DNA from: Streptomyces pinistramenti
GTDB lineage: Bacteria > Actinomycetota > Actinomycetes > Streptomycetales > Streptomycetaceae
Assembly: GCF_020564935.1 (NCBI RefSeq)
Contig: NZ_JAJCXB010000018.1
Location: forward strand, 62,001-126,000
Direction: 5' to 3'
DNA length: 64,000 bases
This document shows positions 32,970 to 42,135 of this stretch, one piece after another; position 1 is the first letter of the stretch; the number at the start of each line of letters is the position of its first letter. A program made the position numbers and the translations under genes. The notes below the pieces were generated by a model. The model had not been told where the DNA came from, did not search any database, and worked only from the letters and a program-made list of their open reading frames with translations.

Positions 32970-34274
32970 TCACGCCGCCCTGCCGTCCCTGGCCAGGACC
33001 CGGGCGAGGGCCTCCACGACCCGCGGTTCGTGGTCCTGCGCGCCGGACAGCCGCAGCCGCTCCAGGGCGCGCAGCGGCCCTCCGGGGCCCGCGGCGCCAC
33101 CCGCCCAGTCGTCGTAGGCGTTGACGGTGCGCACGATGCGGGCGGTGACCGGCTGGGCGCGGTACGGGTCCGCCTGCCGTTCGACGATCACGGCGACCTC
33201 GGCCGGCACTCCGGTCCTGCGCACCACGGCGCCGCCCAGCAGGGCGATCCGGCGCTGTTCGCCGGACGGCAGCAGGGCGGTGGCGCCGGCCGGTACCGGG
33301 TCGAGCAGCGAGAGCTGGCCGATGTCGTGCATCAGCGCGGCGTACTCCAGGACGTCCAAGTCCGGTGCGGCCAGCCCCAGTTCCCTGCCGACCGCCCGGC
33401 TGAGCGCGGCGACCCGGCGGGCGTGGCCGTGCGGGGTGTAGCCGGCGATCTCGGTGGACCGGGCGAGCGAGGCGACGGTCTGCCGGCAGGTGGCCCGTAC
33501 GGCGGCGAACCTGCGGACGGCGAACTGGGTCAGCAGCAGCGGCAGGCAGAACACCGGCAGCGCCCAGAGCCCGGCGACCGCGGTGGCGAGCGAGACGACC
33601 ACGCCGGTGGCGCAGATCGCCGAGCCGATGCCGGGCAGCGCCCGCAGCTCGTCGCGCAGCAGCGGCCCGTACGGCCGGCCGGTGCGGGCTCCGGCGAGCG
33701 CGGCGGCCAGGACGGCGTCGCACAGCGCGGTGAGCGCCAGGACCGCGGTCATGACCAGGGCGTAGCCGGGCCCCTCGCCGGTCCAGGTGCGCAGCGTGCC
33801 GGTGGTGTAGAGGGGCTGGAAGCAGGTGGCGGCGAAGCCGGTGGTCAGCAGCCGACGCGCCAGGTGCTCGCGTGTGGGTCCGCGGCCGCGCGCGAGGTGC
33901 GGGACGAGCCCCACCAGACCGGCCGCGGCGACGACCGTCAGGGTCTGCGCCACGCCGTGCGTGGTCGGCCGCCCGCCGACGTCGCCGAGCAGCGCGTACG
34001 CCAGCGCACCCGCGGCGCCGAGCGGCGCGCACTCCCGCTCCCCGGGCGCCCGCCCCGCCCCGCAGGTCCCCCCACGCATCAGCTCGCCCACGACGATCAG
34101 CAGCCCGAAGGCCAGCGCGACGCGGGGCTCGGCCACGCCGTTCCCGAGAGTGCGCCCGAGCGCCCAGGCCGTGAGCGCCGCGGCGGCCGCGCAGACCGCC
34201 ACGACCACCGCACCGGACCGCCGGTCCCGCGGAGCGGACTCCGCCCCCGGGGCCCGCCGGTCCGCGCCGCTCAC
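32970..34274 (-). CDS. Membrane HD-domain protein, degenerate HD-GYP
   Basis: A 434-residue protein with several hydrophobic helices in the first 250 residues (AVVVAVCAAAAALTAWALG, ALVMTAVLALTALCDAVLAAALAG and others) and a cytoplasmic HD domain. The HD part reads GYTPHGHARRVAALSRAVGRELGL then YAALMHDIGQLSLL, so the HD pair and first His are kept, but the lysine of HD-I-G-K is Gln. The H-H-E-x-x-D-G-x-GYP stretch is lost (VIVERQADPYRAQ). It is therefore unlikely to be an active cyclic-di-GMP phosphodiesterase. Its GTG overlaps the stop of the HD-GYP gene upstream (GTGA), so the two are coupled and may form a pair. Confidence 0.8.
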   Translation of the reverse strand: MSGADRRAPGAESAPRDRRSGAVVVAVCAAAAALTAWALGRTLGNGVAEPRVALAFGLLIVVGELMRGGTCGAGRAPGERECAPLGAAGALAYALLGDVGGRPTTHGVAQTLTVVAAAGLVGLVPHLARGRGPTREHLARRLLTTGFAATCFQPLYTTGTLRTWTGEGPGYALVMTAVLALTALCDAVLAAALAGARTGRPYGPLLRDELRALPGIGSAICATGVVVSLATAVAGLWALPVFCLPLLLTQFAVRRFAAVRATCRQTVASLARSTEIAGYTPHGHARRVAALSRAVGRELGLAAPDLDVLEYAALMHDIGQLSLLDPVPAGATALLPSGEQRRIALLGGAVVRRTGVPAEVAVIVERQADPYRAQPVTARIVRTVNAYDDWAGGAAGPGGPLRALERLRLSGAQDHEPRVVEALARVLARDGRAA

Positions 34275-35925
34275 CGCTCACCGGTCCTTCCGGCGGGACC
34301 TGTCGGACCGCACCACCGCCTCACCGCGGCAACCACCCGGCCGGTTCGTGACACCGCGCGGCGGCCGCCGGATCCGCGCCTGCCCCAGGGCGCCGCGGCC
34401 CGTGCACCGGCCGCCGTCTCCGTACCGGCCGCCTGCTCCGACCCGTCCGTACGCGCCGCAGGGACGTTTCCGCTACCCGAGGACGGGACCGGCGGGGACG
34501 TGAGCTGCGGCAGGACCGCGGCGCGCGACGGCGCCGGCCCGCCGGGGCCCGCGGCAGCCTGCGTCCGGCACCGCCCGGCGGCCGGATCCGTCTTCGCCGC
34601 CCCGTCGTCGACCGTCACCGCCGGACCCGCCGTCAACGGATCCGCGTCGGCCGCCATGACGAGTTCGGGATGCCAGCCGTGCCGCTCCAGCGACGCCGCC
34701 AGGGCCCCGACCATCCGGGGATCGAACTGCGCCCCGGCGCAGCGGCGCAGCTCCGCCACGGCGGCGGCCACCGGCCGGGCCCGCCGGTAGGAACGGGTGG
34801 AGGTCATCGCGTCGAAGGCGTCGGCCACCGCCACCACCCGGGCACATTCCGGGATGTGACGCCCCGTCAAACCGTACGGGTAGCCGCGGCCGTCCAGCCG
34901 CTCGTGATGGTGCAGGATCGCGGCCCGCGCCTCCCCCAAAAAGCTGATCCCGCGCACGATCTCGTGGCCGTACTCGGGATGCAGTTCGATGGCGCGGCGC
35001 TCCTCTGGTGTCAGCGGCCCGTCCTTGCGCAACAGCCGGGTGGGGACGCCGAGTTTGCCGACGTCGTGCAGGATGCCGGCGAACCGCAGCACCTCGACCC
35101 GGTCCTCCGGCATGCCCAGTTCCCGCGCGATCAGCACCGAGGCCCGCCCGACCCGTTCGCTGTGGCCGCGGGTGTAGCGGTCCTTGATGTCCACGGCCTG
35201 CACCAGCGCCCGGATCGTGGCCTGGTGGGCGGCCCGCTCCCGGTGGTACTGGGCGAAGACCCAGGAGGAGAGGTGCATCGGCAGCAGCACCAGCAGCGCG
35301 GCTGGCGGCCCGTAGGAACTGCGCCACAGGACCGCCATCATCAGCCCGGCCAGGCCGTGCACCAGGTACGGCGCCAGGGAGCGGGCCGGTCCGCCGCGCC
35401 AGGCGGTGCACGGCGGCTGCCGTTCGGCGGCGACCAGCACCCCGCCGTCCAGCGCGGCGATCACCGCGCAGAACGCGACGGCGGCGGCCGCGGCGGGCAG
35501 CAGCAGGGCGGGGAACTGCGGTGCGGACAGCGGATGGTGGCCGATCGCCCGGCCGACGTGCGCGGAAACCCAGCAGGCCAGGGCCAGTTCCGCGGCGTGC
35601 CAGATCCTGCGGGCGGTGGCGGCCCGCGCCGCGGGGGGGGGCCCCCCCCCGCGCCCGGTACGGCGGCCAGCGCGGCGAGCGGCGGCGGCAGCAGGAGCAC
35701 TCCTGCCAGCAGCACGGGGAAGAACGCGGTGCCGCCGGCCGGCTCGGGACGGCCCTGCACCGGGCCGTGGCGCGCCCGTTCGCACACCGCGTAGAGCGTG
35801 GCGAGGGCGGCGGCATCGCCCCAGGGTGCGTCGGCGCCGAGTCCCGCGGCGGGGGCCGCGCACAGCGCCGCGGCAAGCACGGCGCAGCCGATGTACCCCT
35901 GCGCGGCCGCCGGCAGTTCCCGCAT
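34271..35925 (-). CDS. Membrane HD-GYP phosphodiesterase-type protein, reading frame broken at G9C9 tract
   Basis: Two frames together encode one protein of about 551 residues. The N-terminal frame starts at ATG 35925 (GGAGGAGGG upstream), MRELPAAAQGYIGC with several membrane helices, and runs to the G9C9 tract at 35633-35650. The rest continues in another frame from about ARAATARRIWHAAELALACW. The HD-GYP domain is intact: DIKDRYTRGHSERVGRAS, GILHDVGKLGVP, HPEYGHEIV and HHERLDGRGYPYGL. Intact HD-GYP domains cleave cyclic-di-GMP. One extra base in the tract would restore a single frame. The C-terminal 110 residues are Pro/Ala-rich and disordered. It may be a sequencing error, a decayed gene or a switchable one. 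Confidence 0.75.
35633..35650. repeat. Perfect G9C9 homopolymer palindrome
   Basis: Nine G followed by nine C on the plus strand, at the exact point where the HD-GYP reading frame changes. Within the tract codons read Gly-Gly-Gly-Pro-Pro-Pro in either frame. Confidence 0.9.
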
Positions 35926-36085
35926 CGCGCCCTCCTCCCCGAAGCCACAGCGAGTCCCCGCACAGGGGTGTCCCGTGCGCAGGGGTTCGGTGAGGATAAA
36001 GGGGCCGAGGAGCGCGCGACGGCGCATCGGCGGATCGGGCGGGACGAATTGCCCCGCCTCTCACCCCTTGGGGTGACGTGCTGCC

Positions 36086-36525
36086 TTATTCGGCCCGTGC
36101 GGCCTCGGCGCGTGCTGCGGCGGAATCGTCCGGGCCCGCGGCGGCCGCGGACGGTGCGTCCACGTCGCCGGCGGCCGGGGTCTCGCCGCTGTCCGTGCCC
36201 GGGGCGGCGGCGCGGTCCCGCTGTGCCTGTTCGTGCTTGGCCTGGTCGAGGACGCTGACCTCGGGGACGGTCTCGCCCGCGCGGATCAGGTCGATCCGGC
36301 CCATGACCTTCGAGCGCAGGTCGGTGGGGACGTCGTCGTGGCCGCAGCAGCGCTTGACGAGCTTCTTGACGGCCTGTTCGAGTCCGTACTTCTCCAGGCA
36401 CGGCGAGCATTCGTCGATGTGCACCTGGAATTTCTCGCACTCGCCCGCGGGCATCTCACGGTCGAGATACTCGTAGAGGTGGTCGAGAACCTCGGAGCAG
36501 TCCTTGTCGTGCGGATCTCCGCAGC

Positions 36526-36529
<4 letters not shown>
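36086..36529 (-). CDS. rsrA: Zinc-binding redox anti-sigma factor RsrA
   Basis: A 147-residue ZAS-family anti-sigma. All the key residues of S. coelicolor RsrA keep their positions: C11, H37, C41 and C44 (zinc and redox switch), plus C3, C31, C61 and C62. In reduced form it binds SigR; disulfide stress forms a disulfide between zinc-site cysteines, zinc leaves and SigR is freed. It overlaps the sigR stop by 4 bases (ATGA). The protein has an Ala/Asp/Glu-rich tail of about 45 residues after residue 100, longer than the 105-residue S. coelicolor protein. Confidence 0.95.
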
Positions 36530-37218
<689 letters not shown>

Positions 37219-37437
37219 CTCCTCCACCACCGTGACGGATCCGGATGCGGATCCACTCGATTCGGAGAATAGACGACGATCCGGTGCCGCCGCCGCTCCA
37301 GCCAGAGCGGGCTGCGATACCTGCACCTGCGACCACTGCAGGTCTGCGGCCGGACGGGCCGGGCAAGCGATTCCCATGCGGCGGGCTCCCATTCCTCACG
37401 ATGCGCTGGTTGTACTCGGGCGTCTTACGCCTGCGTC

Positions 37438-37464
37438 AACAGCCGGACGGACGGGACCATTCCC
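37438..37464 (-). promoter_or_regulatory. SigR-dependent promoter upstream of sigR (autoregulatory)
   Basis: On the minus strand GGGAAT at 37464-37459, an 18-base spacer, then GTT at 37440-37438. This is an exact fit to the SigR consensus GGAAT-N18/19-GTT. Transcription would begin about 35-40 bp before the ATG at 37392, the predicted start of the long isoform. The 357 bp between sigR and the divergent XRE gene hold no other gene. Confidence 0.87.
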
Positions 37465-37551
37465 GCTGCGTACGCCCCCTTGTCAACCGCCGCGCCCGGC
37501 CCCGCATTCCCGCCCGCCCGCACCTCCAGCCCTCCAGAACTTGACAAAACG

Positions 37552-37570
37552 CATTGCCGCTTCGGCAATG
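37552..37570. promoter_or_regulatory. Operator-like inverted repeat before the XRE-cupin gene
   Basis: Perfect 8-bp inverted repeat CATTGCCG-CTT-CGGCAATG, starting 5 bp after a TTGACA -35-like element (37541-37546) and ending just before GGAGAG. Its position over the promoter/ribosome site suggests autoregulation by the XRE protein. Confidence 0.7.
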
Positions 37571-37575
37571 GAGAG

Positions 37576-38163
37576 GTGAAGGACACCGCGTACGAACACG
37601 TGCTCACCGAGGTCGGACCGCGACTGCGCCGCCTGCGCCAGGAGCGGTCGGTGACGCTGGCCGCGCTCTCGGAGGCCACCGGCATCTCGGTCAGCACCCT
37701 CTCCCGGCTGGAATCCGGCGACCGCCGGGCCACCCTCGAACTGCTGCTGCCGCTGGCCCAGGCCCATCAGGTGCCGCTGGACGAGCTGGTGGGCGCGCCG
37801 GAGGTCGGCGATCCGCGGGTGCGCGCGGTGTCGCAGCGGCGCGAGCACATGACGTTCATGCCGCTGACCCGCCAGCCGGGTGCCCTCCAGGCGTTCAAGC
37901 TCGTCATCGACCCGGTCGCGTCCCCGCCCGAGCAGCGCACCCACGAGGGCTACGAGTGGCTGTACGTGCTGTCCGGCCGGCTGCGGCTGCTGCTGGCCGA
38001 CCGCGACGTGCTGCTGAAGGCCGGCGAGGCGGCGGAGTTCGACACCCGGCTGCCGCACTGGTTCGGCCCGGCGGACGACGAGCCGGTGGAGGTGCTCAGC
38101 CTCTTCGGCAGGCAGGGCGAGCGGATGCACGTACGCGCCCGGCCGCGCGGGCAGACGGACTGA
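37576..38163 (+). CDS. XRE-family regulator with C-terminal cupin domain
   Basis: A 195-residue protein. The N-terminal Cro/CI HTH is VTLAALSEATGISVSTLSRLESGDRRATLELLLPLAQAHQVPLDELV. The C-terminal cupin includes PEQRTHEGYEWLYVLSGRLRLLLADRDVLLKAGEAAEFDTRLPHWFG, with H-x(n)-E-G-x-E-W-x-Y-V-L-x-G as cupin motif 1. Such fusions are repressors that sense a small ligand. GTG 37576 follows GGAGAG directly and was chosen because the HTH follows closely; the preceding frame lacks a better start. It is divergent from sigR and followed by the alpha/beta hydrolase gene on the opposite strand. Confidence 0.88.
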   Translation: MKDTAYEHVLTEVGPRLRRLRQERSVTLAALSEATGISVSTLSRLESGDRRATLELLLPLAQAHQVPLDELVGAPEVGDPRVRAVSQRREHMTFMPLTRQPGALQAFKLVIDPVASPPEQRTHEGYEWLYVLSGRLRLLLADRDVLLKAGEAAEFDTRLPHWFGPADDEPVEVLSLFGRQGERMHVRARPRGQTD

Positions 38164-38242
38164 GAGCCGAGAGGCCCGGGGACGCGGGCGCCCTCCGGCG
38201 GGTGCCCCCCAGGGGCCGCCGCCGGACCGGCCCGCTACGGGA

Positions 38243-38890
38243 TCAGCCGAAGAGCCCGTCCAGCCACTCCACCACCGCGGCGGTGAGCCGGGCCATCGAC
38301 TCCTCTTCCGTCACACCAGCCTTCTTGGGCACCGCGAATCCGTGGTCCCCGTGGGCCACCTCGCGCAGCTGGGTACCGTCCGGGAACTCCGCGGGCCCGC
38401 CGAACGGATCCCTGCCGCCCTGGACGACCAGCGTCGGCACCCCCGCACCCGTCAGCTCGTCGGCCCGGGACTTCTCCGGCCGGCCCGGCGGGTGCAGCGG
38501 GAAGCTGAGCGCGAGGACGGCGTGCGCACCCAGTTCCCTGGCGGTGCGGCAGGCCACCCGGGCACCCGCACTGCGGCCGCCCGCGACGACCGGCAGCCCC
38601 GGCTTCTCCAATGCCGGCCACAGCGCCGTCCACCCCACGTCCAGGGTCTTGGGCGCGGGCGCCACCTTCTTGCCCGCGACCCGCCACGGCTGCTCGACCA
38701 GCGCCACGGTGTAGCCGCGGCCGGGCAGCGCGGCGGCCAGAGCCCGCAGGTCGCGCGCCTCGATCCCGCCGCCTGCGCCGTGCCCGACGGCCACCACGGC
38801 CCGCGCCGGCACCGGCGCCCGGTACCAGCTGATCCGCGCGTCCCCGGCCGGCGTCGCCACCGTCTCGCTCTCGTTCACCCCTGTGCTCAT
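38243..38890 (-). CDS. Alpha/beta-hydrolase family protein (dienelactone-hydrolase/KANL3-Tex30-like)
   Basis: A 215-residue small alpha/beta hydrolase. The nucleophile elbow is GGRSAGAR (Ser about 105), the acid is in VVQGGRDPFGGP, and the His in HGDHGFAVP. The early AVGHGAGGGIEARDL supplies the oxyanion hole. This short G-H-G-A-G-G type is the KANL3/Tex30-like branch, usually with unknown substrate. Located 50 bp before the SRAP gene on the same strand, so a two-gene operon (SRAP first) is likely. The ATG precedes an acidic leader STGVNESETVATP. Confidence 0.85.
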   Translation of the reverse strand: MSTGVNESETVATPAGDARISWYRAPVPARAVVAVGHGAGGGIEARDLRALAAALPGRGYTVALVEQPWRVAGKKVAPAPKTLDVGWTALWPALEKPGLPVVAGGRSAGARVACRTARELGAHAVLALSFPLHPPGRPEKSRADELTGAGVPTLVVQGGRDPFGGPAEFPDGTQLREVAHGDHGFAVPKKAGVTEEESMARLTAAVVEWLDGLFG

Positions 38891-38940
38891 GCCCCCATCC
38901 TGCCGCCTGCCGGACGCCCGCCCCGGGAGCGGGCGCCGCT

Positions 38941-39774
38941 TCAGAAGAGGGTGGCGACCTCGGGCCCTTCGAGTTCGGTGAGCAGCTCGGGCCCGTTGTT
39001 GCGGACGTTGCTGACGTCCGTCGGGACGGGGTAGGCGCGCATCAGTCCCGCGGGCGGCGGCGTGAGCAGCTCGCGCAGCCGGTCGGTGCCGGCGGGTGCC
39101 GGGTCGAGCCAGGCGTCCCAGCGGTCCGGCGTCATGACCAGCGGCATCCGGGGATGGATGTCGGCCAACGACTGCGGGCCCTCGCCGCCGTCGGCACCGG
39201 CCAGCGGCGTGGTCTCGGCCGCGGTCGTGAGGACCGTGCAGGTCACCCACCACGCCTGCGGGTGGTCGCCGGGCAGGGTGGCGTCCCGCCAGAACTCGTA
39301 GAGCCCGGCCATCGCCATCACGGAGCCGTCGGCCGGCGTCACGAAGTACGGCTGCTTCCGCGGCCGCTTCTTCCTGCCGCGCTCCTCCAGCTCCCGCTCT
39401 TCCGGTGCGGTCACCCACTCGTAATAGCCGTCACCGGGGAGCAGGCAGCGGCGGGCCGCGAACGCCTGCTTGAAGGACGGCTTCTCGTGCACCGTCTCGG
39501 CCCGCGCGTTGATCATCTTCGCGGCGCCTTCCGGTGACTTCGACCACGACGGCACCAGGCCCCACTTCAGCGTCCGCAACTGGCGCACCGGCACTCCCGG
39601 CGGGAACGCGGCCGCCGCCTCGCCCTTCAGGGGACGTTCGAGCACCGCGTGCACGTTGACCGTCGGGGCGATGTTGAAGTCGGGGGCCAGGGTCTCCTCC
39701 GGCTCCCGGTGCCGGACGCCGAAAATGCCCACCAGTTCCTCGGGCTGACGACTCGCTGCATACCTTCCGCACAT
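38941..39774 (-). CDS. SOS response-associated peptidase/HMCES-type abasic-site shield (SRAP)
   Basis: A 277-residue SRAP-domain protein of the YedK/HMCES family. The catalytic Cys2 follows the start Met (MCGRYAAS), which fixes the start at 39774. Other conserved blocks are DFNIAPTVNVHAV, LKWGLVPSWSKSP, MINARAETVHEKPSFKQAF, CLLPGDGYYEW and IHPRMPLVM. These proteins form a thiazolidine crosslink through Cys2 with abasic sites in single-stranded DNA, protecting replication forks. They are widespread in actinobacteria. No LexA box was seen upstream. Confidence 0.93.
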   Translation of the reverse strand: MCGRYAASRQPEELVGIFGVRHREPEETLAPDFNIAPTVNVHAVLERPLKGEAAAAFPPGVPVRQLRTLKWGLVPSWSKSPEGAAKMINARAETVHEKPSFKQAFAARRCLLPGDGYYEWVTAPEERELEERGRKKRPRKQPYFVTPADGSVMAMAGLYEFWRDATLPGDHPQAWWVTCTVLTTAAETTPLAGADGGEGPQSLADIHPRMPLVMTPDRWDAWLDPAPAGTDRLRELLTPPPAGLMRAYPVPTDVSNVRNNGPELLTELEGPEVATLF

Positions 39775-39809
39775 GCGTGCCACACTGCCATGCCACACGA
39801 AGGGACGAC

Positions 39810-40568
39810 ATGGACACCGATCACCTCACGGACGTATGGAGCCGCGTCTTCGGGATCCAGCCCGATCCGCCGGCCTGGCTGGTGATCGTCACGGCGGTCC
39901 TCGCGCTGGCCGCGGTCGCCCCGCACCCCGCCTGGCGGCTGTCCCGCAACGCGGTCACCATCGCGCACGAAGGCGGCCACGGCCTGCTCGCGCTGGTCAC
40001 AGGCCGCCGCCTGGAGGGCATCCGGCTGCACTCGGACACGTCGGGACTGACCGTCTCGCGCGGCAAACCGACCGGTATCGGCATGATCCTCACCGCCGCC
40101 GCCGGCTACATCACGCCGTCCCTGCTGGGGCTCGCGGGCGCCGCGCTGCTGGCGGCGGGCCACATCACGGCCCTGCTGTGGGGCGCGACGGTGCTGCTGC
40201 TCGCGATGCTGGTGATGATCCGCAATGCCTATGGCGTGCTCACCGTCGTCCTGGCGGGCGCCGCGTTCGTCCTCGTCTCCTGGCTGACCACGCCGGACGT
40301 CCAGGCCGCCTTCGCGTACGTGGTGGTGTGGTTCCTGCTGCTGGGCGGTGTGCGGCCGCCGTTCGAGCTGCAGCGCAAGCGGCGGCGGATGGCACGCCCC
40401 GCCTTCGTGAGCCCTTCCGGGATGATGGCCGAGCGGCGGGAGGGCGACTCCGACCCGGACCAGCTGGCGCGGCTGACACACGTCCCCGCGGTCGTCTGGC
40501 TCGGCCTGTTCCACGTCGTGACGCTCTGCTCGCTGATCGGCGGCGGCCGCTGGCTGCTCGGGATCTGA
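39810..40568 (+). CDS. M50-family membrane metallopeptidase-like protein
   Basis: A 252-residue protein with about six hydrophobic helices. The zinc motif H-E-G-G-H is in TIAHEGGHGLLALVTGRRLEGI (residues about 61-83), placed near the start as in the YugO/M50B peptidase group. A second motif for the third ligand is not obvious; GMILTAAAGYITPSLLG could contribute. Such proteins cut within membranes or are inactive relatives. It is divergent from the SRAP gene with a 35-bp gap, so promoters overlap, and it leads into aroA after 185 bp. Confidence 0.8.
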   Translation: MDTDHLTDVWSRVFGIQPDPPAWLVIVTAVLALAAVAPHPAWRLSRNAVTIAHEGGHGLLALVTGRRLEGIRLHSDTSGLTVSRGKPTGIGMILTAAAGYITPSLLGLAGAALLAAGHITALLWGATVLLLAMLVMIRNAYGVLTVVLAGAAFVLVSWLTTPDVQAAFAYVVVWFLLLGGVRPPFELQRKRRRMARPAFVSPSGMMAERREGDSDPDQLARLTHVPAVVWLGLFHVVTLCSLIGGGRWLLGI

Positions 40569-40753
40569 CGGCCGCGGCGGCGGCTCGCCTCCGGGATGGC
40601 CGGAATGCCGCCCCGCCCTTTGGCCGTATCCCCCGAACGGGCAGTCCACGCACCGGCTTCGGGCCCGCACGCCTTACCAGTGTCATGTTTCGTGAGAGTT
40701 GCACCGTTTTTGATCAAGATCGGCACCCTTGCCCAGCGATTAAAGTGAGGGGC

Positions 40754-42121
40754 ATGACCGAGAGCCCCGCACTTCCCGCCCTCTGGCCCGCCCCCGTCGC
40801 CTCCGGTGCGGTCGATGCGACCGTCACCGTGCCAGGCTCCAAGTCGGTCACCAACCGCGGACTGGTGCTGGCCGCCCTGTCGTCCGAGCCGGGCTGGCTC
40901 CGCCGCCCGCTGCGCTCCCGCGACACCCTCCTGATGGCCGAGGCGCTGCGCACCCTGGGCGTCGGCATCGAGGAGACCGCGTCCTCCAGCTCCGCTGGCG
41001 GGCAGCCCCCGGCAGGCGGCGGCGAGGCTTGGCGGATCATCCCGGCGGGACTGCACGGCCCGGCCACCGTCGACGTCGGCAACGCCGGCACGGTCATGCG
41101 CTTCCTCCCCCCGGTCGCGGCCCTCGCCGACGGCCCGATCCGCTTCGACGGCGACCCGCGCTCCTACGAACGTCCGCTGGGCGGCGTGATCGAAGGACTG
41201 CGCGCCCTCGGTGCCCGGATCGATGACGACGGCCGCGGCGCCCTCCCGATGACGGTGCACGGCGGCGGCGCCCTGGACGGCGGCCCGGTCGAGATCGACG
41301 CCTCCTCGTCCTCCCAGTTCGTCAGCGCCCTGCTGCTGTCGGCCCCGCGCTTCAACCAGGGTGTCGAGGTCCGGCACGTCGGCTCGGCGCTGCCGTCCAT
41401 GCCGCACATCCGGATGACCGTCGACATGCTGCGCTGCGCCGGCGCCCAGGTGGACACCCCCGAGGCGGGCGGCGAGCCGAACGTCTGGCGGGTCACCCCG
41501 GGCGCCCTGCTCGGCCGCGATCTGGTCGTCGAGCCCGACCTCTCCAACGCCCAGCCGTTCCTGGCCGCCGCCCTGGTGACCGGCGGCCGGGTCACCATCC
41601 CGGACTGGCCGGAGCACACCACCCAGCCCGGTGACGCGCTGCGCGAAATCTTCACCACCATGGGCGGCTCCTGCGAGCTGACCGACAACGGCCTGACCTT
41701 CACCGGCGGCGGCGCGGTGCACGGCATCGACGTCGACCTGAGCGAGGTCGGCGAGCTGACCCCCGGCATCGCCGCGGTCGCGGCCCTCGCCGACTCGCCG
41801 TCCACCCTGCGCGGCGTCGCCCACCTGCGGCTGCACGAAACGGACCGGCTGGCCGCGCTCACCAAGGAGCTGAACGACCTGGGCGGCGACGTCACCGAGA
41901 CCGCCGACGGCCTGCACATCCGGCCGCGCCCGCTGCACGGCGGCGTCTTCCACACCTACGAGGACCACCGCCTGGCGACCGCGGCCGCCGTCATCGGCCT
42001 CGCCGTCAAGGGCGTGGAGGTGGAGAACGTCGCCACCACCGCCAAGACGCTGCCCGACTTCCCCGCGATGTGGACGGACATGCTCGCCCCCGCGTCCGGA
42101 CCCACCTCCCGGAGAGCCTGA
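40754..42121 (+). CDS. aroA: 3-phosphoshikimate 1-carboxyvinyltransferase (EPSP synthase)
   Basis: A 455-residue EPSP synthase. Motifs: VPGSKSVTNRGLVLAAL (phosphate-binding Lys/Ser/Arg), VGNAGTVMRFLPP, SSSSQFVSALLLSA, the PEP-site HIRMTVDML, LRLHETDRLAAL and YEDHRLATAAAV. It joins PEP and shikimate-3-phosphate in aromatic amino acid biosynthesis. The GNAGT glycines of the glyphosate-sensitive class I type are present. It is 14 bp from rsgA, so the two form an operon. Confidence 0.95.
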   Translation: MTESPALPALWPAPVASGAVDATVTVPGSKSVTNRGLVLAALSSEPGWLRRPLRSRDTLLMAEALRTLGVGIEETASSSSAGGQPPAGGGEAWRIIPAGLHGPATVDVGNAGTVMRFLPPVAALADGPIRFDGDPRSYERPLGGVIEGLRALGARIDDDGRGALPMTVHGGGALDGGPVEIDASSSSQFVSALLLSAPRFNQGVEVRHVGSALPSMPHIRMTVDMLRCAGAQVDTPEAGGEPNVWRVTPGALLGRDLVVEPDLSNAQPFLAAALVTGGRVTIPDWPEHTTQPGDALREIFTTMGGSCELTDNGLTFTGGGAVHGIDVDLSEVGELTPGIAAVAALADSPSTLRGVAHLRLHETDRLAALTKELNDLGGDVTETADGLHIRPRPLHGGVFHTYEDHRLATAAAVIGLAVKGVEVENVATTAKTLPDFPAMWTDMLAPASGPTSRRA

Positions 42122-42135
42122 GGGTTTCCGCCGCC

